Shown in pieces: positions 46,634 through 54,319 of a stretch of DNA of 64,000 nt. The stretch comes from an uncultured Mucilaginibacter sp. (lineage in GTDB: Bacteria > Bacteroidota > Bacteroidia > Sphingobacteriales > Sphingobacteriaceae). The notes below the pieces were generated by a model, which was given only the letters and a program-made list of their open reading frames with translations, searched no databases and was not told where the DNA came from. Position numbers and translations under genes: made by a program. Numbering within the stretch: the first letter of the stretch is position 1; each line of letters opens with the position of its first letter. The stretch spans positions 1-64,000 of the forward strand of contig NZ_CAITNG010000107.1 of the NCBI RefSeq assembly GCF_903893715.1, in the 5' to 3' direction.

Positions 46634-47332
46634 ATGAAAATTTCGTTGACCATGTTTTTGACTATTATACTGGTAAATACGGTTTTCAGTCGGGCAAAAA
46701 TTGATTCTACGATACGAGACATAAAAACTGCATCAATCGGCGGAGTGAAATTTACTGCGGTTTTGAAGGTTATGCCAAGCGAACAGGCTATTTTTATTAA
46801 AAATGAAAGTAATCATAAAACTATAAAAATTGGCGACAGATCGTTGGAGAGCGCCGGAATAAGTGGTATCGATTTTATCGACTTTAATCAAGATGGGTAT
46901 AAGGATATCTTAATTGACTATTATACTAACGTCCCGGGTATTCAGGACCTACTGTTGTACGATAAAAATCATAAAACCTTTGTTAAGGTGAAAAACTTTG
47001 CCCAGTACCCTGATGCTATCCATATACATTACTCAAAATACTTTTATTCTTACCATAGGAGTGGTTGTGCCGATTGGGATTGGGACAGCGATTTGTTTAA
47101 AATAGTAAACTTTAAAGTCGTTAAAATAGCCACCATTTCGGGTAGAGGGTGTGACCGAGATGACCCGGATGACAAAGAGGAGACGGGTGTTTTTATCTAT
47201 AAAGTAAAAGACGCTAAAGGAAAGTTAATAAAAAAACTGCCTATTACTGTTATTGAAAAATATAAAGATTGGAAATGGGGCTTTATTAGGGATTATTGGA
47301 AACGCCACTATTTATTTTTTGCCCAACCTTAA
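46634..47332 (+). CDS. Secreted hypothetical protein, XAC2610-like
   Basis: A 232-residue protein with an N-terminal signal peptide (MKISLTMFLTIILVNTVFS). The centre has an FG-GAP/EF-hand-like calcium pattern, DFIDFNQDGYKDILIDYY (about residues 76-93), and a downstream pair of cysteines in SGCADWDWDSD and RGCDRDD. This layout resembles proteins annotated as XAC2610-related (from memory). The function is unknown; a periplasmic or secreted calcium-binding role is plausible. It is single and AT-rich, preceded by the GC-rich repeat region and followed by a toxin-antitoxin pair. Confidence 0.7.
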   Translation: MKISLTMFLTIILVNTVFSRAKIDSTIRDIKTASIGGVKFTAVLKVMPSEQAIFIKNESNHKTIKIGDRSLESAGISGIDFIDFNQDGYKDILIDYYTNVPGIQDLLLYDKNHKTFVKVKNFAQYPDAIHIHYSKYFYSYHRSGCADWDWDSDLFKIVNFKVVKIATISGRGCDRDDPDDKEETGVFIYKVKDAKGKLIKKLPITVIEKYKDWKWGFIRDYWKRHYLFFAQP

Positions 47333-47397
47333 TCATCTTCTATCATGCCAAAACAATATTTAGCTATCCATATTAAATGTATTAAAATGTTTTTTCG

Positions 47398-47405
47398 TAA
47401 ATTTG
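47398..47405 (+). promoter_or_regulatory. -7 box of the PIN toxin-antitoxin pair
   Basis: TAAATTTG, exact TAnnTTTG, ending 3 nt before the ATG at 47409. A leaderless transcript is predicted. Confidence 0.5.
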
Positions 47406-47408
47406 AAT

Positions 47409-47621
47409 ATGGATACTTTAAGCGTAGAAATATTAAATCCGAAAGCTAAAAAGCTATTGCAAGATTTGGCTGATATGGACCTTATAGCAATTAAGGAATC
47501 ATCAAGATTTAGCATTGAAAAAACATTGGCAAAATTAAGATCTCATGAAAACCCCCCTTCTTTAGAAGATATTACTGCCGAAGTAGAAATAGTTCGCGCT
47601 GAGCGCTATGCCAAAAAGTGA
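47409..47621 (+). CDS. Probable antitoxin of a PIN toxin pair
   Basis: A 70-residue protein. The N-terminus (TLSVEILNPKAKKLLQDLADMDLIAIKE) has the strand-helix pattern of small antitoxins in which a short beta strand precedes a helix. The C-terminal half is a charged helix, likely to contact the toxin. The ATG at 47409 is chosen over a TTG two codons upstream that lies inside the promoter box. Its stop lies 14 nt inside the PIN gene. The antitoxin role is inferred from the pairing and size. Confidence 0.75.
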   Translation: MDTLSVEILNPKAKKLLQDLADMDLIAIKESSRFSIEKTLAKLRSHENPPSLEDITAEVEIVRAERYAKK

Positions 47622-48015
47622 TATTCGTATTATAATTGATACCAATTTATGGGTCAGTTTTTTATTAAGAAAGGATCTATCGCAAATTGATAGCTTGCTT
47701 GTACAAAAAAGAGCAACCATAATTTTTAGTGATGAATTGCTGGCGGAACTTCTTGACGTAGTTTATCGACCGAAATTCAAGAAGTTTTTTTCAAATGACA
47801 ATATAGATCTTGTACTTTCTTTGATAAATGAAGTAGCAAAATTTATAGAGGTTAAAAGTAGTGTATCCATTTGTCGCGACATTAAAGATAATTTTCTATT
47901 AGCCTTAGCTATCGATGGCCATGTAGATTATCTTTTAACCGGGGACAAAGATCTGCTGGAACTTAAAACTATTGAAAAAACACAAATCCTTTCTATTTCG
48001 GATTATTTGAAATAA
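47608..48015 (+). CDS. PIN-domain toxin, putative (TIGR00305-type)
   Basis: A 135-residue PIN nuclease. The first catalytic aspartate lies in RIIIDTNLWVSFLL (Asp11), with an acidic residue in FSDELLAELLDV. A third acidic set lies in CRDIKDNFLLALAI, and the closing GHVDYLLTGDKDLLEL is typical of the COG1569/TIGR00305 group. Such toxins cut RNA in a metal-dependent manner. It overlaps its antitoxin by 14 nt, giving translational coupling. This is the second toxin-antitoxin pair in the window and belongs to a different PIN subgroup from the DUF3368 one. Confidence 0.88.
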   Translation: MPKSDIRIIIDTNLWVSFLLRKDLSQIDSLLVQKRATIIFSDELLAELLDVVYRPKFKKFFSNDNIDLVLSLINEVAKFIEVKSSVSICRDIKDNFLLALAIDGHVDYLLTGDKDLLELKTIEKTQILSISDYLK

Positions 48016-48083
48016 GTAAACGATCATCCCAAAACAATAATCTACCATTACGGTCTAACAAATGTCAAGTTGTCATAAAACAA

Positions 48084-48116
48084 TTTGTGGCAAGTGTTTT
48101 GAATACTCTATATTTG
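48084..48116 (+). promoter_or_regulatory. trxA promoter
   Basis: TTTG (48084-48087), a 21-bp spacer, then TATATTTG (48109-48116), consensus. It lies 31 nt upstream of the ATG. Confidence 0.65.
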
Positions 48117-48147
48117 TTGACTTAAAAAATTAAAAGAAGGAAATATC

Positions 48148-48468
48148 ATGGCTTTAGAAATCACCGATGCCAACTTTGAGGAGCTGGTATTAAAATCAAA
48201 TAAACCTGTACTTGTTGACTTTTGGGCAGAATGGTGTGGCCCTTGCCGCATGGTTGGCCCTGTGGTTGAAGAAATTTCGAAAGAGTACGCGGATACAGCT
48301 GTTGTAGGTAAAGTAAACGTGGATAACAACCCGGGTATATCGATGAAATACGGTATCCGTAACATCCCCGCGTTACTGTACTTTAAAAACGGCGAAATTG
48401 TAGACAAACAAATAGGCGCAGTGCCAAAATCTGTTTTGGCAGGTAAGCTGGATAAGCAATTGGCTTAA
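48148..48468 (+). CDS. trxA: Thioredoxin
   Basis: A 106-residue cytoplasmic thioredoxin with the redox motif WCGPC at 29-33 (VDFWAEWCGPCRMVGP). The cis-proline lies in IRNIPALLYFKNG. There is no signal peptide. It reduces disulfides in ribonucleotide reductase, peroxiredoxins and others; the Bcp-type peroxidase at 54320-54781 is a likely client. It is a single-gene unit with its own promoter and terminator. Confidence 0.97.
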   Translation: MALEITDANFEELVLKSNKPVLVDFWAEWCGPCRMVGPVVEEISKEYADTAVVGKVNVDNNPGISMKYGIRNIPALLYFKNGEIVDKQIGAVPKSVLAGKLDKQLA

Positions 48469-48513
48469 GCCGCATAGCGCTTGGCGCAGGGCGCATAGCG
48501 TTGATATATTTAG

Positions 48514-48545
48514 AGCGTTCCGGGGTTACCGGGGCGCTTTTTTTT
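48514..48545 (+). terminator. Terminator of trxA
   Basis: A 10-bp stem with two G-T pairs (48514-48523 with 48529-48538, loop 5) runs into eight T residues. Confidence 0.85.
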
Positions 48546-48569
48546 GTATATTTGTATTAGTGATTTCAC

Positions 48570-48905
48570 CGATTTTTTAAGATGATTTCAGCGATTTTAT
48601 TTTTGGATAACACCCATAAATACCCATATTGGTTGGTTTTTGGATAACACAAAAAAGAGATTCAATTTTTAACCACAGAGAAGCACAGAGATTTTACACA
48701 GAGGAACACAGAGAATTTTTAGGATACCCATATTTTGATGGAAGACGGAAGATGTAAAATGGAAGATGTGTTTTTGAGAATACCCATAAATACCCATGTC
48801 CTTTTTGTCATTGAGTCATTGGTCATCCCGATAGCTATCGGGAAGTCATTTTTTAATTTGCACATAGGCACATTTGCAAATTCGCACATTAAAAACACGA
48901 ACTTC
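48570..48905. repeat. Cluster of short-word repeats between trxA and the DUF58 gene
   Basis: Several word sets follow each other. ACCCATAAATACCCAT lies at 48606-48625 and 48780-48797, and CACAGAG-type words at 48664-48712. GGAAGATG-type words lie at 48738-48765, an exact copy of the 18-bp palindrome at 48826-48843, and TTGCACATAGGCACATTTGC words at 48858-48892. Most sets have partners elsewhere in the window (2430-2571, 57129-57163). No gene is seen in this stretch. Confidence 0.75.
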
Positions 48906-48910
48906 GTTTT

Positions 48911-49831
48911 ATGCCGCAATTGAGTAATAACCGCGAGGTACAACATTTAGCCGATCTGGAACTGTTGGCCAGGCAGGTGGTGGAAGGTTTTATTACCGGA
49001 CTGCACCAGAGCCCTTTTCATGGGTTTTCGGTGGAGTTTGCGGAGCATAGGTTGTATAACAATGGCGAGTCGGTAAAGAATGTAGACTGGAAGCTGATGG
49101 CCCGCACCGAAAAGCTGTTTGTAAAACAGTTTGAAGAGGAAACCAACCTGCGCTGTTATTTGATGCTGGACACTTCGTCGTCGATGAACTTCCCCGACAA
49201 GGGGCTGAGCAAAATGCAGTTTTCGGTATACGCCATAGCTTCGTTGATGTACTTGTTTAAAAAGCAGCGCGACGCGTTTGGCCTGTGCTTGTTTTCGGAC
49301 AAGATAGACTGGCTGAGCAGGGCGCGGTCGACGAGTACGCATTTGTTTTACCTTTTTGCCGAACTGGAGAAAATGTATAACCAGCCTAAAGCGCAAAGTC
49401 AGACTGATATTGCCGGCGTGCTGCACCATATTGCCGAGGATATACACCAACGCAGCATGATCATTTTGTTTAGCGACATGCTGGAAAACGGGATGGATGA
49501 CGAAAAGGCCGATGCTTTATTCGCGGCGTTACAGCATTTGAAGCACAATAAGCACGAGATCATCATTTTTAACGTAACCGATAAAAAGAAGGAGCTGGAT
49601 TTTGATTTTGATAACCGCCCGTACCATTTTGTGGACCTAGAGAGCGGCGAAGAGATGCGCGTGCACCCTAACGAAATAAAGGCGGATTACCTGACGGCGT
49701 TGAATACCTGGCGGCACAAGTTGCAGCTAAAATGCGCGCAATACCATATTGACTTGATTGATGCCAATATACATTCCGGCTTTGAAAAGGTACTGAAATC
49801 GTACCTGATCAAGCGGAACAAAATGATGTGA
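48911..49831 (+). CDS. DUF58 / vWA-like domain protein
   Basis: A 306-residue protein of the DUF58 family. The family block GFSVEFAEHRLYNNGESVKNVDWKLMART is followed by a vWA-like fold with MIDAS residues DTSSS at 87-91 and a later RSMIILFSDMLENG strand. DUF58 proteins usually partner a MoxR-type AAA ATPase and von Willebrand proteins in a complex of unclear role; no MoxR gene is in view, so the operon may be split. It is cytoplasmic by sequence. Confidence 0.9.
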   Translation: MPQLSNNREVQHLADLELLARQVVEGFITGLHQSPFHGFSVEFAEHRLYNNGESVKNVDWKLMARTEKLFVKQFEEETNLRCYLMLDTSSSMNFPDKGLSKMQFSVYAIASLMYLFKKQRDAFGLCLFSDKIDWLSRARSTSTHLFYLFAELEKMYNQPKAQSQTDIAGVLHHIAEDIHQRSMIILFSDMLENGMDDEKADALFAALQHLKHNKHEIIIFNVTDKKKELDFDFDNRPYHFVDLESGEEMRVHPNEIKADYLTALNTWRHKLQLKCAQYHIDLIDANIHSGFEKVLKSYLIKRNKMM

Positions 49832-49836
49832 GGGTT

Positions 49837-49935
49837 TTAGTATTTTTCTTTCTCTTTGGGGAGTAACTGAACAGCTACTAAGGTGATAATGATACTTAGT
49901 GCAACGATGGGGAAAATTAAATAAATCAGGAACAT
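49837..49935 (-). CDS. Candidate 32-residue single-helix membrane protein
   Basis: An ATG frame on the minus strand reads MFLIYLIFPIVALSIIITLV followed by AVQLLPKEKEKY and a stop. It has one long hydrophobic helix and a basic/acidic cytoplasmic-type tail, a layout typical of genuine small membrane proteins. It is convergent with the DUF58 gene, whose stop is 6 nt away. A TAGATTTG box lies on the same strand at 50032-50039, about 97 nt upstream. No Shine-Dalgarno is seen, which is normal here. It could be a chance AT-rich frame. Confidence 0.4.
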   Translation of the reverse strand: MFLIYLIFPIVALSIIITLVAVQLLPKEKEKY

Positions 49936-50268
49936 TGGTGGTTTGGTTTGGCTAATAAAACATTCTCTCAATTATATCATTTGCAGCGATTTGTAACATA
50001 ACAGATACAAAAGCGTGTTGCAACTGATAACCAAATCTATACCTTAATTTAATATATTTTTAACATACCAAAAGATTTAGTATACTAATAAATCAATGTG
50101 TTATTTTTTGTGAATTTTAAAACAAAATGTTAAACGCGTTGTTAAGGTAAACGAAAAATGCAAAAAAATAATGTTGATTAAAACAGTAGTTTAAAGCGTT
50201 TTAAGCCATGAAATTTGTAAATTCTGCTTATAACTGTTGGTTTGAACTTTAATTTATAATCAAAACTA
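49936..50268. other. AT-rich intergenic stretch
   Basis: It contains the possible minus-strand -7 box TAGATTTG (50032-50039), a short palindrome TTAGTATACTAA (50077-50088) and weak inverted repeats around 50180-50200. No further gene, tRNA or known RNA is recognised. Confidence 0.4.
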
Positions 50269-51456
50269 TCAGGAAAAGTACGCAATGGCTTCGATGATGA
50301 CATTGCAGGCATGCCTTATTTGCTCTTTGGTGATGATGAGGGGGGGGGCCAGACGCATGGCATCGCTGCAATGCAGGAACCAATCGGTGATGATGCCGTT
50401 TTCGATACAGCGGTCGATCACTTTTTTGTTGAGGTCGAAACTTTCGAGTTGGATGGCGAGCCAGAGGCCTTTGCCACGCACTTCGCTGATGGCCGGGTGG
50501 AGCAATAGTTGACGGAACAAGGCTTCCTTTTCGGCAACGCTTTCGATCAGGTTTTCATCCAATAATACACCAAGCGCGGCCATGCCGGCGGCGCAACATA
50601 CCGGGTGCCCGCCGAATGTGGTGATATGGCCAAGTATCGGGTTTTCAGTAAAGGCGGACATGATGGTGTTGGAAGAAATAAAGGCACCGAGCGGCATTCC
50701 GCCACCAAGGGCTTTGGCTAAAACCAACATATCGGGCACGATGCCGAAATGCTCAAAAGCGAAAAGTTTACCCGTGCGGCCAAAGGCTACCTGTATCTCG
50801 TCTAATATCAATAAAGTACCTGTTTCGGTGCAGCGCCGGCGGAGGGCCTGCATATAAGCTACATCAGGTACGCGTATGCCGGCTTCGCCTTGCATGGTTT
50901 CGACCAGTACACAGGCGGTTTCGGCGGTGATGAGGTCGAGGTCTGCTACCTCGTTAAACCTGATGAACGAAATGCCGGGTAATAAGGGGCGATAGGCTTG
51001 TTTATATTCCTCGTTGCCCATTACGCTGAGCGCGCCGTGGGTGCTACCGTGGTAGGAGTTTTTAAAGGCGATGATTTGGCTGCGGCCGTTATAGCGTTTG
51101 GCCAGTTTTAAGGCCCCTTCAATGGCTTCGGCGCCGGAGTTGGTAAAGTATACCGACTGTAGTTGTTGCGGTAGGAGTGCCGCCAGCTTTTGCGCGAAAA
51201 GCACCTGCGGGGCTTGCACGTATTCGCCGTAAACCATGAGGTGCATATATTTTTCGGCCTGTTGCTTTACGGCATCCACCACTTTGGGATGCGAATGGCC
51301 AATATTGCTTACGCCGATGCCCGAAATAAGGTCGAGGCTTGGTTTTCCTTCGGCGGTGTACAGGTAACAGCCTTCGGCCCGCTCGAACGCCAACAGGAGC
51401 GGAAAACGGGTAGTTTGGGCGTTATGGGTAAGGAACAGCTGCCGAAGGTTGGTCAT
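50269..51456 (-). CDS. Class III aminotransferase (acetylornithine/ornithine-type)
   Basis: A 395-residue PLP enzyme. PLP-binding features are TNSGAEAIEGALKLA (about 105-119), the YHGSTHGALS loop (about 135-144), the LDE of ILDEIQ (Asp219-Glu220) and Lys248 in VLAKALGGGMPLGA as the Schiff-base lysine. Length and motifs fit the acetylornithine/succinyldiaminopimelate/ornithine aminotransferase group. No arginine genes are adjacent, so the substrate is open. DapD in this window would feed a succinyl-DAP aminotransferase, but that link is speculative. Its promoter box overlaps the preceding gene's terminator. Confidence 0.88.
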   Translation of the reverse strand: MTNLRQLFLTHNAQTTRFPLLLAFERAEGCYLYTAEGKPSLDLISGIGVSNIGHSHPKVVDAVKQQAEKYMHLMVYGEYVQAPQVLFAQKLAALLPQQLQSVYFTNSGAEAIEGALKLAKRYNGRSQIIAFKNSYHGSTHGALSVMGNEEYKQAYRPLLPGISFIRFNEVADLDLITAETACVLVETMQGEAGIRVPDVAYMQALRRRCTETGTLLILDEIQVAFGRTGKLFAFEHFGIVPDMLVLAKALGGGMPLGAFISSNTIMSAFTENPILGHITTFGGHPVCCAAGMAALGVLLDENLIESVAEKEALFRQLLLHPAISEVRGKGLWLAIQLESFDLNKKVIDRCIENGIITDWFLHCSDAMRLAPPLIITKEQIRHACNVIIEAIAYFS

Positions 51457-51463
51457 GATGCTA

Positions 51464-51509
51464 CAAAAATAACAAAGGCTTTCAGTTTTAGTTGAAAGCC
51501 TTTGTTATT
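51464..51509 (-). terminator. Terminator of the sigma/anti-sigma/Spy operon, overlapping the next promoter
   Basis: A perfect 17-bp stem (51468-51484 with 51493-51509, 8-nt loop) is followed on the minus strand by five T residues. The T-run is also part of a consensus -7 box, TATTTTTG (51464-51471, minus strand), 8 nt upstream of the aminotransferase ATG. Confidence 0.85.
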
Positions 51510-51527
51510 TATAAATATGCTTTATGA

Positions 51528-52046
51528 TCAATTTGGAGAATCGTTTCTTTTCTCTTTTAACTGTTGAACTACTTCATCCCTAAACTCTGCTTCGCTTCTA
51601 TGAATTTGGAGCACTTTTTCAGGAGGCATAATCTTTAGGAACTCTTGGTTATAACGCCTCCTTATCATCGATAATTTCATATCAAGATCCTCTTCCTGTT
51701 GAATTTGATCCGCGCTATTAGCTTGTGGATTTAACTGTAGTTGATGAATTTGAGCCTGGGTTTGAGCTATTTCTGTTGCATACTGCCTATAAAGTGGCAT
51801 GAACTTTTCATTTTGCTCAGGAGTTAAATTAAGTTTTGCTTTGATATAAGCTTCTTTTATCTCCTGTGCTCTTTGTATCTTTTCTGCTTTGAGCACACGT
51901 TTGGCGGCAGAATTGTTGTTATTAAAACGCTGTTGCTGTACCCGAGGATTACGCTGCTGCCTTGGGCCACCCTCAAAGCGCGGCCTGGCCTGCCCTAAAC
52001 TTGGGTACATGCCTATTAGCAGTAGTATTGTAAATATATATTTCAT
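51528..52046 (-). CDS. Spy/CpxP-like periplasmic protein
   Basis: A 172-residue protein from the ATG at 52046, which starts a clean signal peptide (MKYIFTILLLIGMYPSLGQA). A basic Q/N/R-rich linker (about 22-55) precedes an all-helical part with the LTxxQ-like motif LNLTPEQNEKFMPLYRQY and a second helix set (DLDMKLSMIRRRYNQEFLKIMPPEKVLQIHR). This is the pattern of CpxP/Spy or RsE-type stress sensors and chaperones. It is the last gene of an operon with an ECF sigma factor and a predicted anti-sigma factor, so it may tune that envelope response. Confidence 0.75.
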   Translation of the reverse strand: MKYIFTILLLIGMYPSLGQARPRFEGGPRQQRNPRVQQQRFNNNNSAAKRVLKAEKIQRAQEIKEAYIKAKLNLTPEQNEKFMPLYRQYATEIAQTQAQIHQLQLNPQANSADQIQQEEDLDMKLSMIRRRYNQEFLKIMPPEKVLQIHRSEAEFRDEVVQQLKEKRNDSPN

Positions 52047-52082
52047 ATCAACCTTGGGGTACAAACCATTGTTACCAATAGC

Positions 52083-53090
52083 CTAATTATTTTTTACCTG
52101 TTTGTTTGTATCCGCTTGCTGAGCGTTAAAATTATCAGGGTCAACGTTTTCTAATATAGTGGCGCTATCGCTGTTCAATTCCAAATAGTTTTCCAATTCA
52201 TCAGCCGGAACCTTTGATAAAGCTTTATGCAAATAACTGCGGTTATGTGTAGCAACCGGGTTGTTAAACTCGCTGATAAATATCGCAGTGCCCACAACCA
52301 GGGCAAAACATGCTGCCGACGCATATTTAAACGCGCTGGAAACAAACATTTTTACAATAATGCCCTGACGCTCCTGCCTGCTTGCCTGTTTAACCGGCAA
52401 TACATGCGATGTTTGCAACAGGATTTTGTTTTCCAGTTCGGCAAAGTAGCCATCGGGTACGGTAAATGCCTGTTCGGTATTCAACGCTTCTTCGATGGCG
52501 ATGCGGGCCTGTATATTTTGTTCCAGTTCGTTAAAGTAGCCTTCAGGTACAGTAAATGCCTGTTCGGTATTCAATGCTTGTTCGATGGCGATGCGGGCCT
52601 GTATGTTTTGTTCCAGTTCGTTAAAGTAGCCTTCAGGTACAGTAAATGCCTGCTCGGTATTCAATGCTTCTTCGATGGCGATGCGGGCATGTATATTTTG
52701 CTCCAGTTCGTTAAAGTAGCCTTCAGGTACGGTAAATTCCTGTTCGGTATTCAATGCTTCTTCTATGGCTATCCTCGATTGGATGTTTTGCGTCAAATCT
52801 TCAAAATAGTTTTCGGGTACTTTGAATGTATTTTCGACACTTAATCCGGCTTCTATAGCAACCCTCGCCTGTATGTTTTGCTCCAGTTCGTTAAAATAAT
52901 TAACCGGCACGATAAAGCCTTTATCGGCGGCATTTTGCGTTGCCTCCAATAGCTTAATATGCCCCATTAGCTGTGCTTCCATCTCACCGAAATAGTTTTG
53001 GGGCACGGCAAACGGGCTAACAGGGTTCACCTGTTTTAGCGTTGGGTACCCTTCAATCCATTTCATATCGTCTTCTTCCTTTTTCATCAC
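52083..53090 (-). CDS. Predicted membrane anti-sigma factor with tandem VPxxYFxxL repeats
   Basis: A 335-residue protein with one membrane helix at about 253-273. The N-terminal 250 residues, predicted cytoplasmic, contain seven copies of the motif VPxxYFxxLxxxI (valines at 29, 61, 91, 121, 151, 181 and 211). From residue 59 the spacing is exactly 30, and copies 4-6 are nearly identical. The C-terminal 60 residues would be periplasmic. It lies 41 nt after the ECF sigma gene, the place of an anti-sigma factor in Bacteroidota. A single F-x-VPxxYF motif is usual near the start of such proteins (from memory); the tandem expansion is unusual. Confidence 0.7.
   Translation of the reverse strand: MMKKEEDDMKWIEGYPTLKQVNPVSPFAVPQNYFGEMEAQLMGHIKLLEATQNAADKGFIVPVNYFNELEQNIQARVAIEAGLSVENTFKVPENYFEDLTQNIQSRIAIEEALNTEQEFTVPEGYFNELEQNIHARIAIEEALNTEQAFTVPEGYFNELEQNIQARIAIEQALNTEQAFTVPEGYFNELEQNIQARIAIEEALNTEQAFTVPDGYFAELENKILLQTSHVLPVKQASRQERQGIIVKMFVSSAFKYASAACFALVVGTAIFISEFNNPVATHNRSYLHKALSKVPADELENYLELNSDSATILENVDPDNFNAQQADTNKQVKNN
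52437..52916. repeat. 90-bp tandem repeats inside the anti-sigma-like gene
   Basis: In-frame 90-bp units encode the 30-residue repeats. The units between about 52467 and 52736 are nearly identical at the DNA level, including synonymous sites, pointing to recent unequal duplication. A coding repeat, not a CRISPR. Confidence 0.85.
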
Positions 53091-53131
53091 CTTATATAGA
53101 TGCTTTTTTTTACAAAAGGTTTAATCGTATT

Positions 53132-53689
53132 TTAATCTTCGGCCAATAAAAAAGCCTCTATCTTTTTAACTGCCAGGTGGAACGACGATTTAAGCGCGCC
53201 AACACTGGTTCCGAGCACTTCCGACATTTCTTCGTACTTCATGTCGTCGTAATATTTCATGTTAAACACCAACTTTTGCTTTTCGGGCAAGGTTAGCAAA
53301 GCTTTTTGAAGCTTCATTTGGGCCTTGTCGCCATCAAAGTAAGTGGAGTCGGCCAATGTTTCCGATAGTTCGTGCGATACATCATCAAACGATACATTAT
53401 TTTTTAACTTTTTACGATTTAAAAAGGTAATGCACTCGTTGGTGGCTATGCGGTACATCCAGGTGTACAATTGGGCGTCGCTGCGAAAGCCGGGCAGGTT
53501 TTTCCAAACTTTGATAAAAACATCCTGCACCAGGTCATCGGCATCGTCATGGTCTATTACCATGCGGCGTACGTGCCAATAAATTTTTTGCTGGTATTTT
53601 TTGAGCAACATGTTGAACGCCAAGTTCCTTGTTTTCTCGTCCTGGAATTTTTCCAGTATTTCTGCGTCTTCAACAACCGGGTTAGACAT
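53132..53689 (-). CDS. ECF-type RNA polymerase sigma factor
   Basis: A 185-residue sigma-70 family protein with only regions 2 and 4. Region 2 includes DDADDLVQDVFIKVWKNLPGFRSDAQLYTWMYRIATNECI. Region 4 includes ALLTLPEKQKLVFNMKYYDDMKYEEMSEVLGTSVGALKSSFHLAVKKI with its helix-turn-helix. It heads an operon with the VPxxYF-repeat membrane protein and a Spy-like protein, so it probably responds to an envelope signal and is held by that membrane protein. A near-consensus -7 box (TACTTTTA) lies upstream on the minus strand. Confidence 0.93.
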   Translation of the reverse strand: MSNPVVEDAEILEKFQDEKTRNLAFNMLLKKYQQKIYWHVRRMVIDHDDADDLVQDVFIKVWKNLPGFRSDAQLYTWMYRIATNECITFLNRKKLKNNVSFDDVSHELSETLADSTYFDGDKAQMKLQKALLTLPEKQKLVFNMKYYDDMKYEEMSEVLGTSVGALKSSFHLAVKKIEAFLLAED

Positions 53690-53826
53690 GTATGGTATTT
53701 AGATTACTAATTAACAGTTATAAAAGTAATTATTTTCGGTCATAAATATAGCATAAGTTTAAAACATCAACATTCCACCATATTTGATTGCTAAATTTAC
53801 GATTAGTTTAATCAAACAAAAATACT

Positions 53827-54240
53827 ATGTGGTGGATATACGCTTTACTATCAGCTTTTTTCGCGGCCTTGACGGCGATATTTGCCAAAATGGGCATCAG
53901 GAATATGGATTCGAACCTGGCGACGGCCATCCGTACGGTGGTTATTTTGATGCTGGCCTGGGGTATTGTGCTGTTTAAGGGCAGCGCGTCGGGCATCGGC
54001 AACCTATCGAAACAGAACTGGATATTCCTGTTGCTGTCGGGATGCGCGACGGGCCTGTCGTGGATATTTTATTTTAAGGCGTTGCAACTAGGCGAGGTAT
54101 CGCAGGTGGCACCGGTGGATAAGCTGAGCGTGGCCATAGCCATTGTGCTGGCCGTGATATTTTTAGGCGAGCCCATTACCTGGAAATCGGCCGTTGGGGC
54201 ATTGATGATTATGGGCGGGACGTTTGTGTTGATACTATAG
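53827..54240 (+). CDS. EamA-family small transporter
   Basis: A 137-residue membrane protein with about five helices, corresponding to one EamA repeat (COG2510-like). Visible motifs are WWIYALLSAFFAALTAIFAKMG at the start, SWIFYFKALQLGEVSQVAPVDKLS in the middle and FLGEPITWKSAVGALMIMGGTFVL at the end. Half-length members work as dimers. The substrate is unknown. It is divergent from the sigma-factor operon and stands alone. Confidence 0.88.
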   Translation: MWWIYALLSAFFAALTAIFAKMGIRNMDSNLATAIRTVVILMLAWGIVLFKGSASGIGNLSKQNWIFLLLSGCATGLSWIFYFKALQLGEVSQVAPVDKLSVAIAIVLAVIFLGEPITWKSAVGALMIMGGTFVLIL

Positions 54241-54318
54241 ATATTGATTGAATGATTGATTGACTGAATGATTGAATAATTTTGCTCAATCAATAAATCA
54301 ATCATTCAATAAATCAAA
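54241..54318. repeat. Word-repeat hairpin spacer after the EamA gene
   Basis: GATTGAATGATTGA-type words at 54245-54278 face complementary CAATAAATCAATCATTC words at 54286-54317. The vocabulary is the same as in the tRNA spacer at 14462-14545. It lies between convergent EamA and bcp. Confidence 0.75.
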
Positions 54319-54319
54319 A

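Noticed and set aside
49936-50268. Possible non-coding RNA in the AT-rich spacer
   Set aside because: Only weak inverted repeats and one promoter-like box are visible; no known RNA fold can be supported.
52437-52916. Regular 90-bp repeats that could suggest a CRISPR or other array
   Set aside because: They are in frame within a long open coding sequence, have no unique spacers, and encode a clean 30-residue protein repeat.
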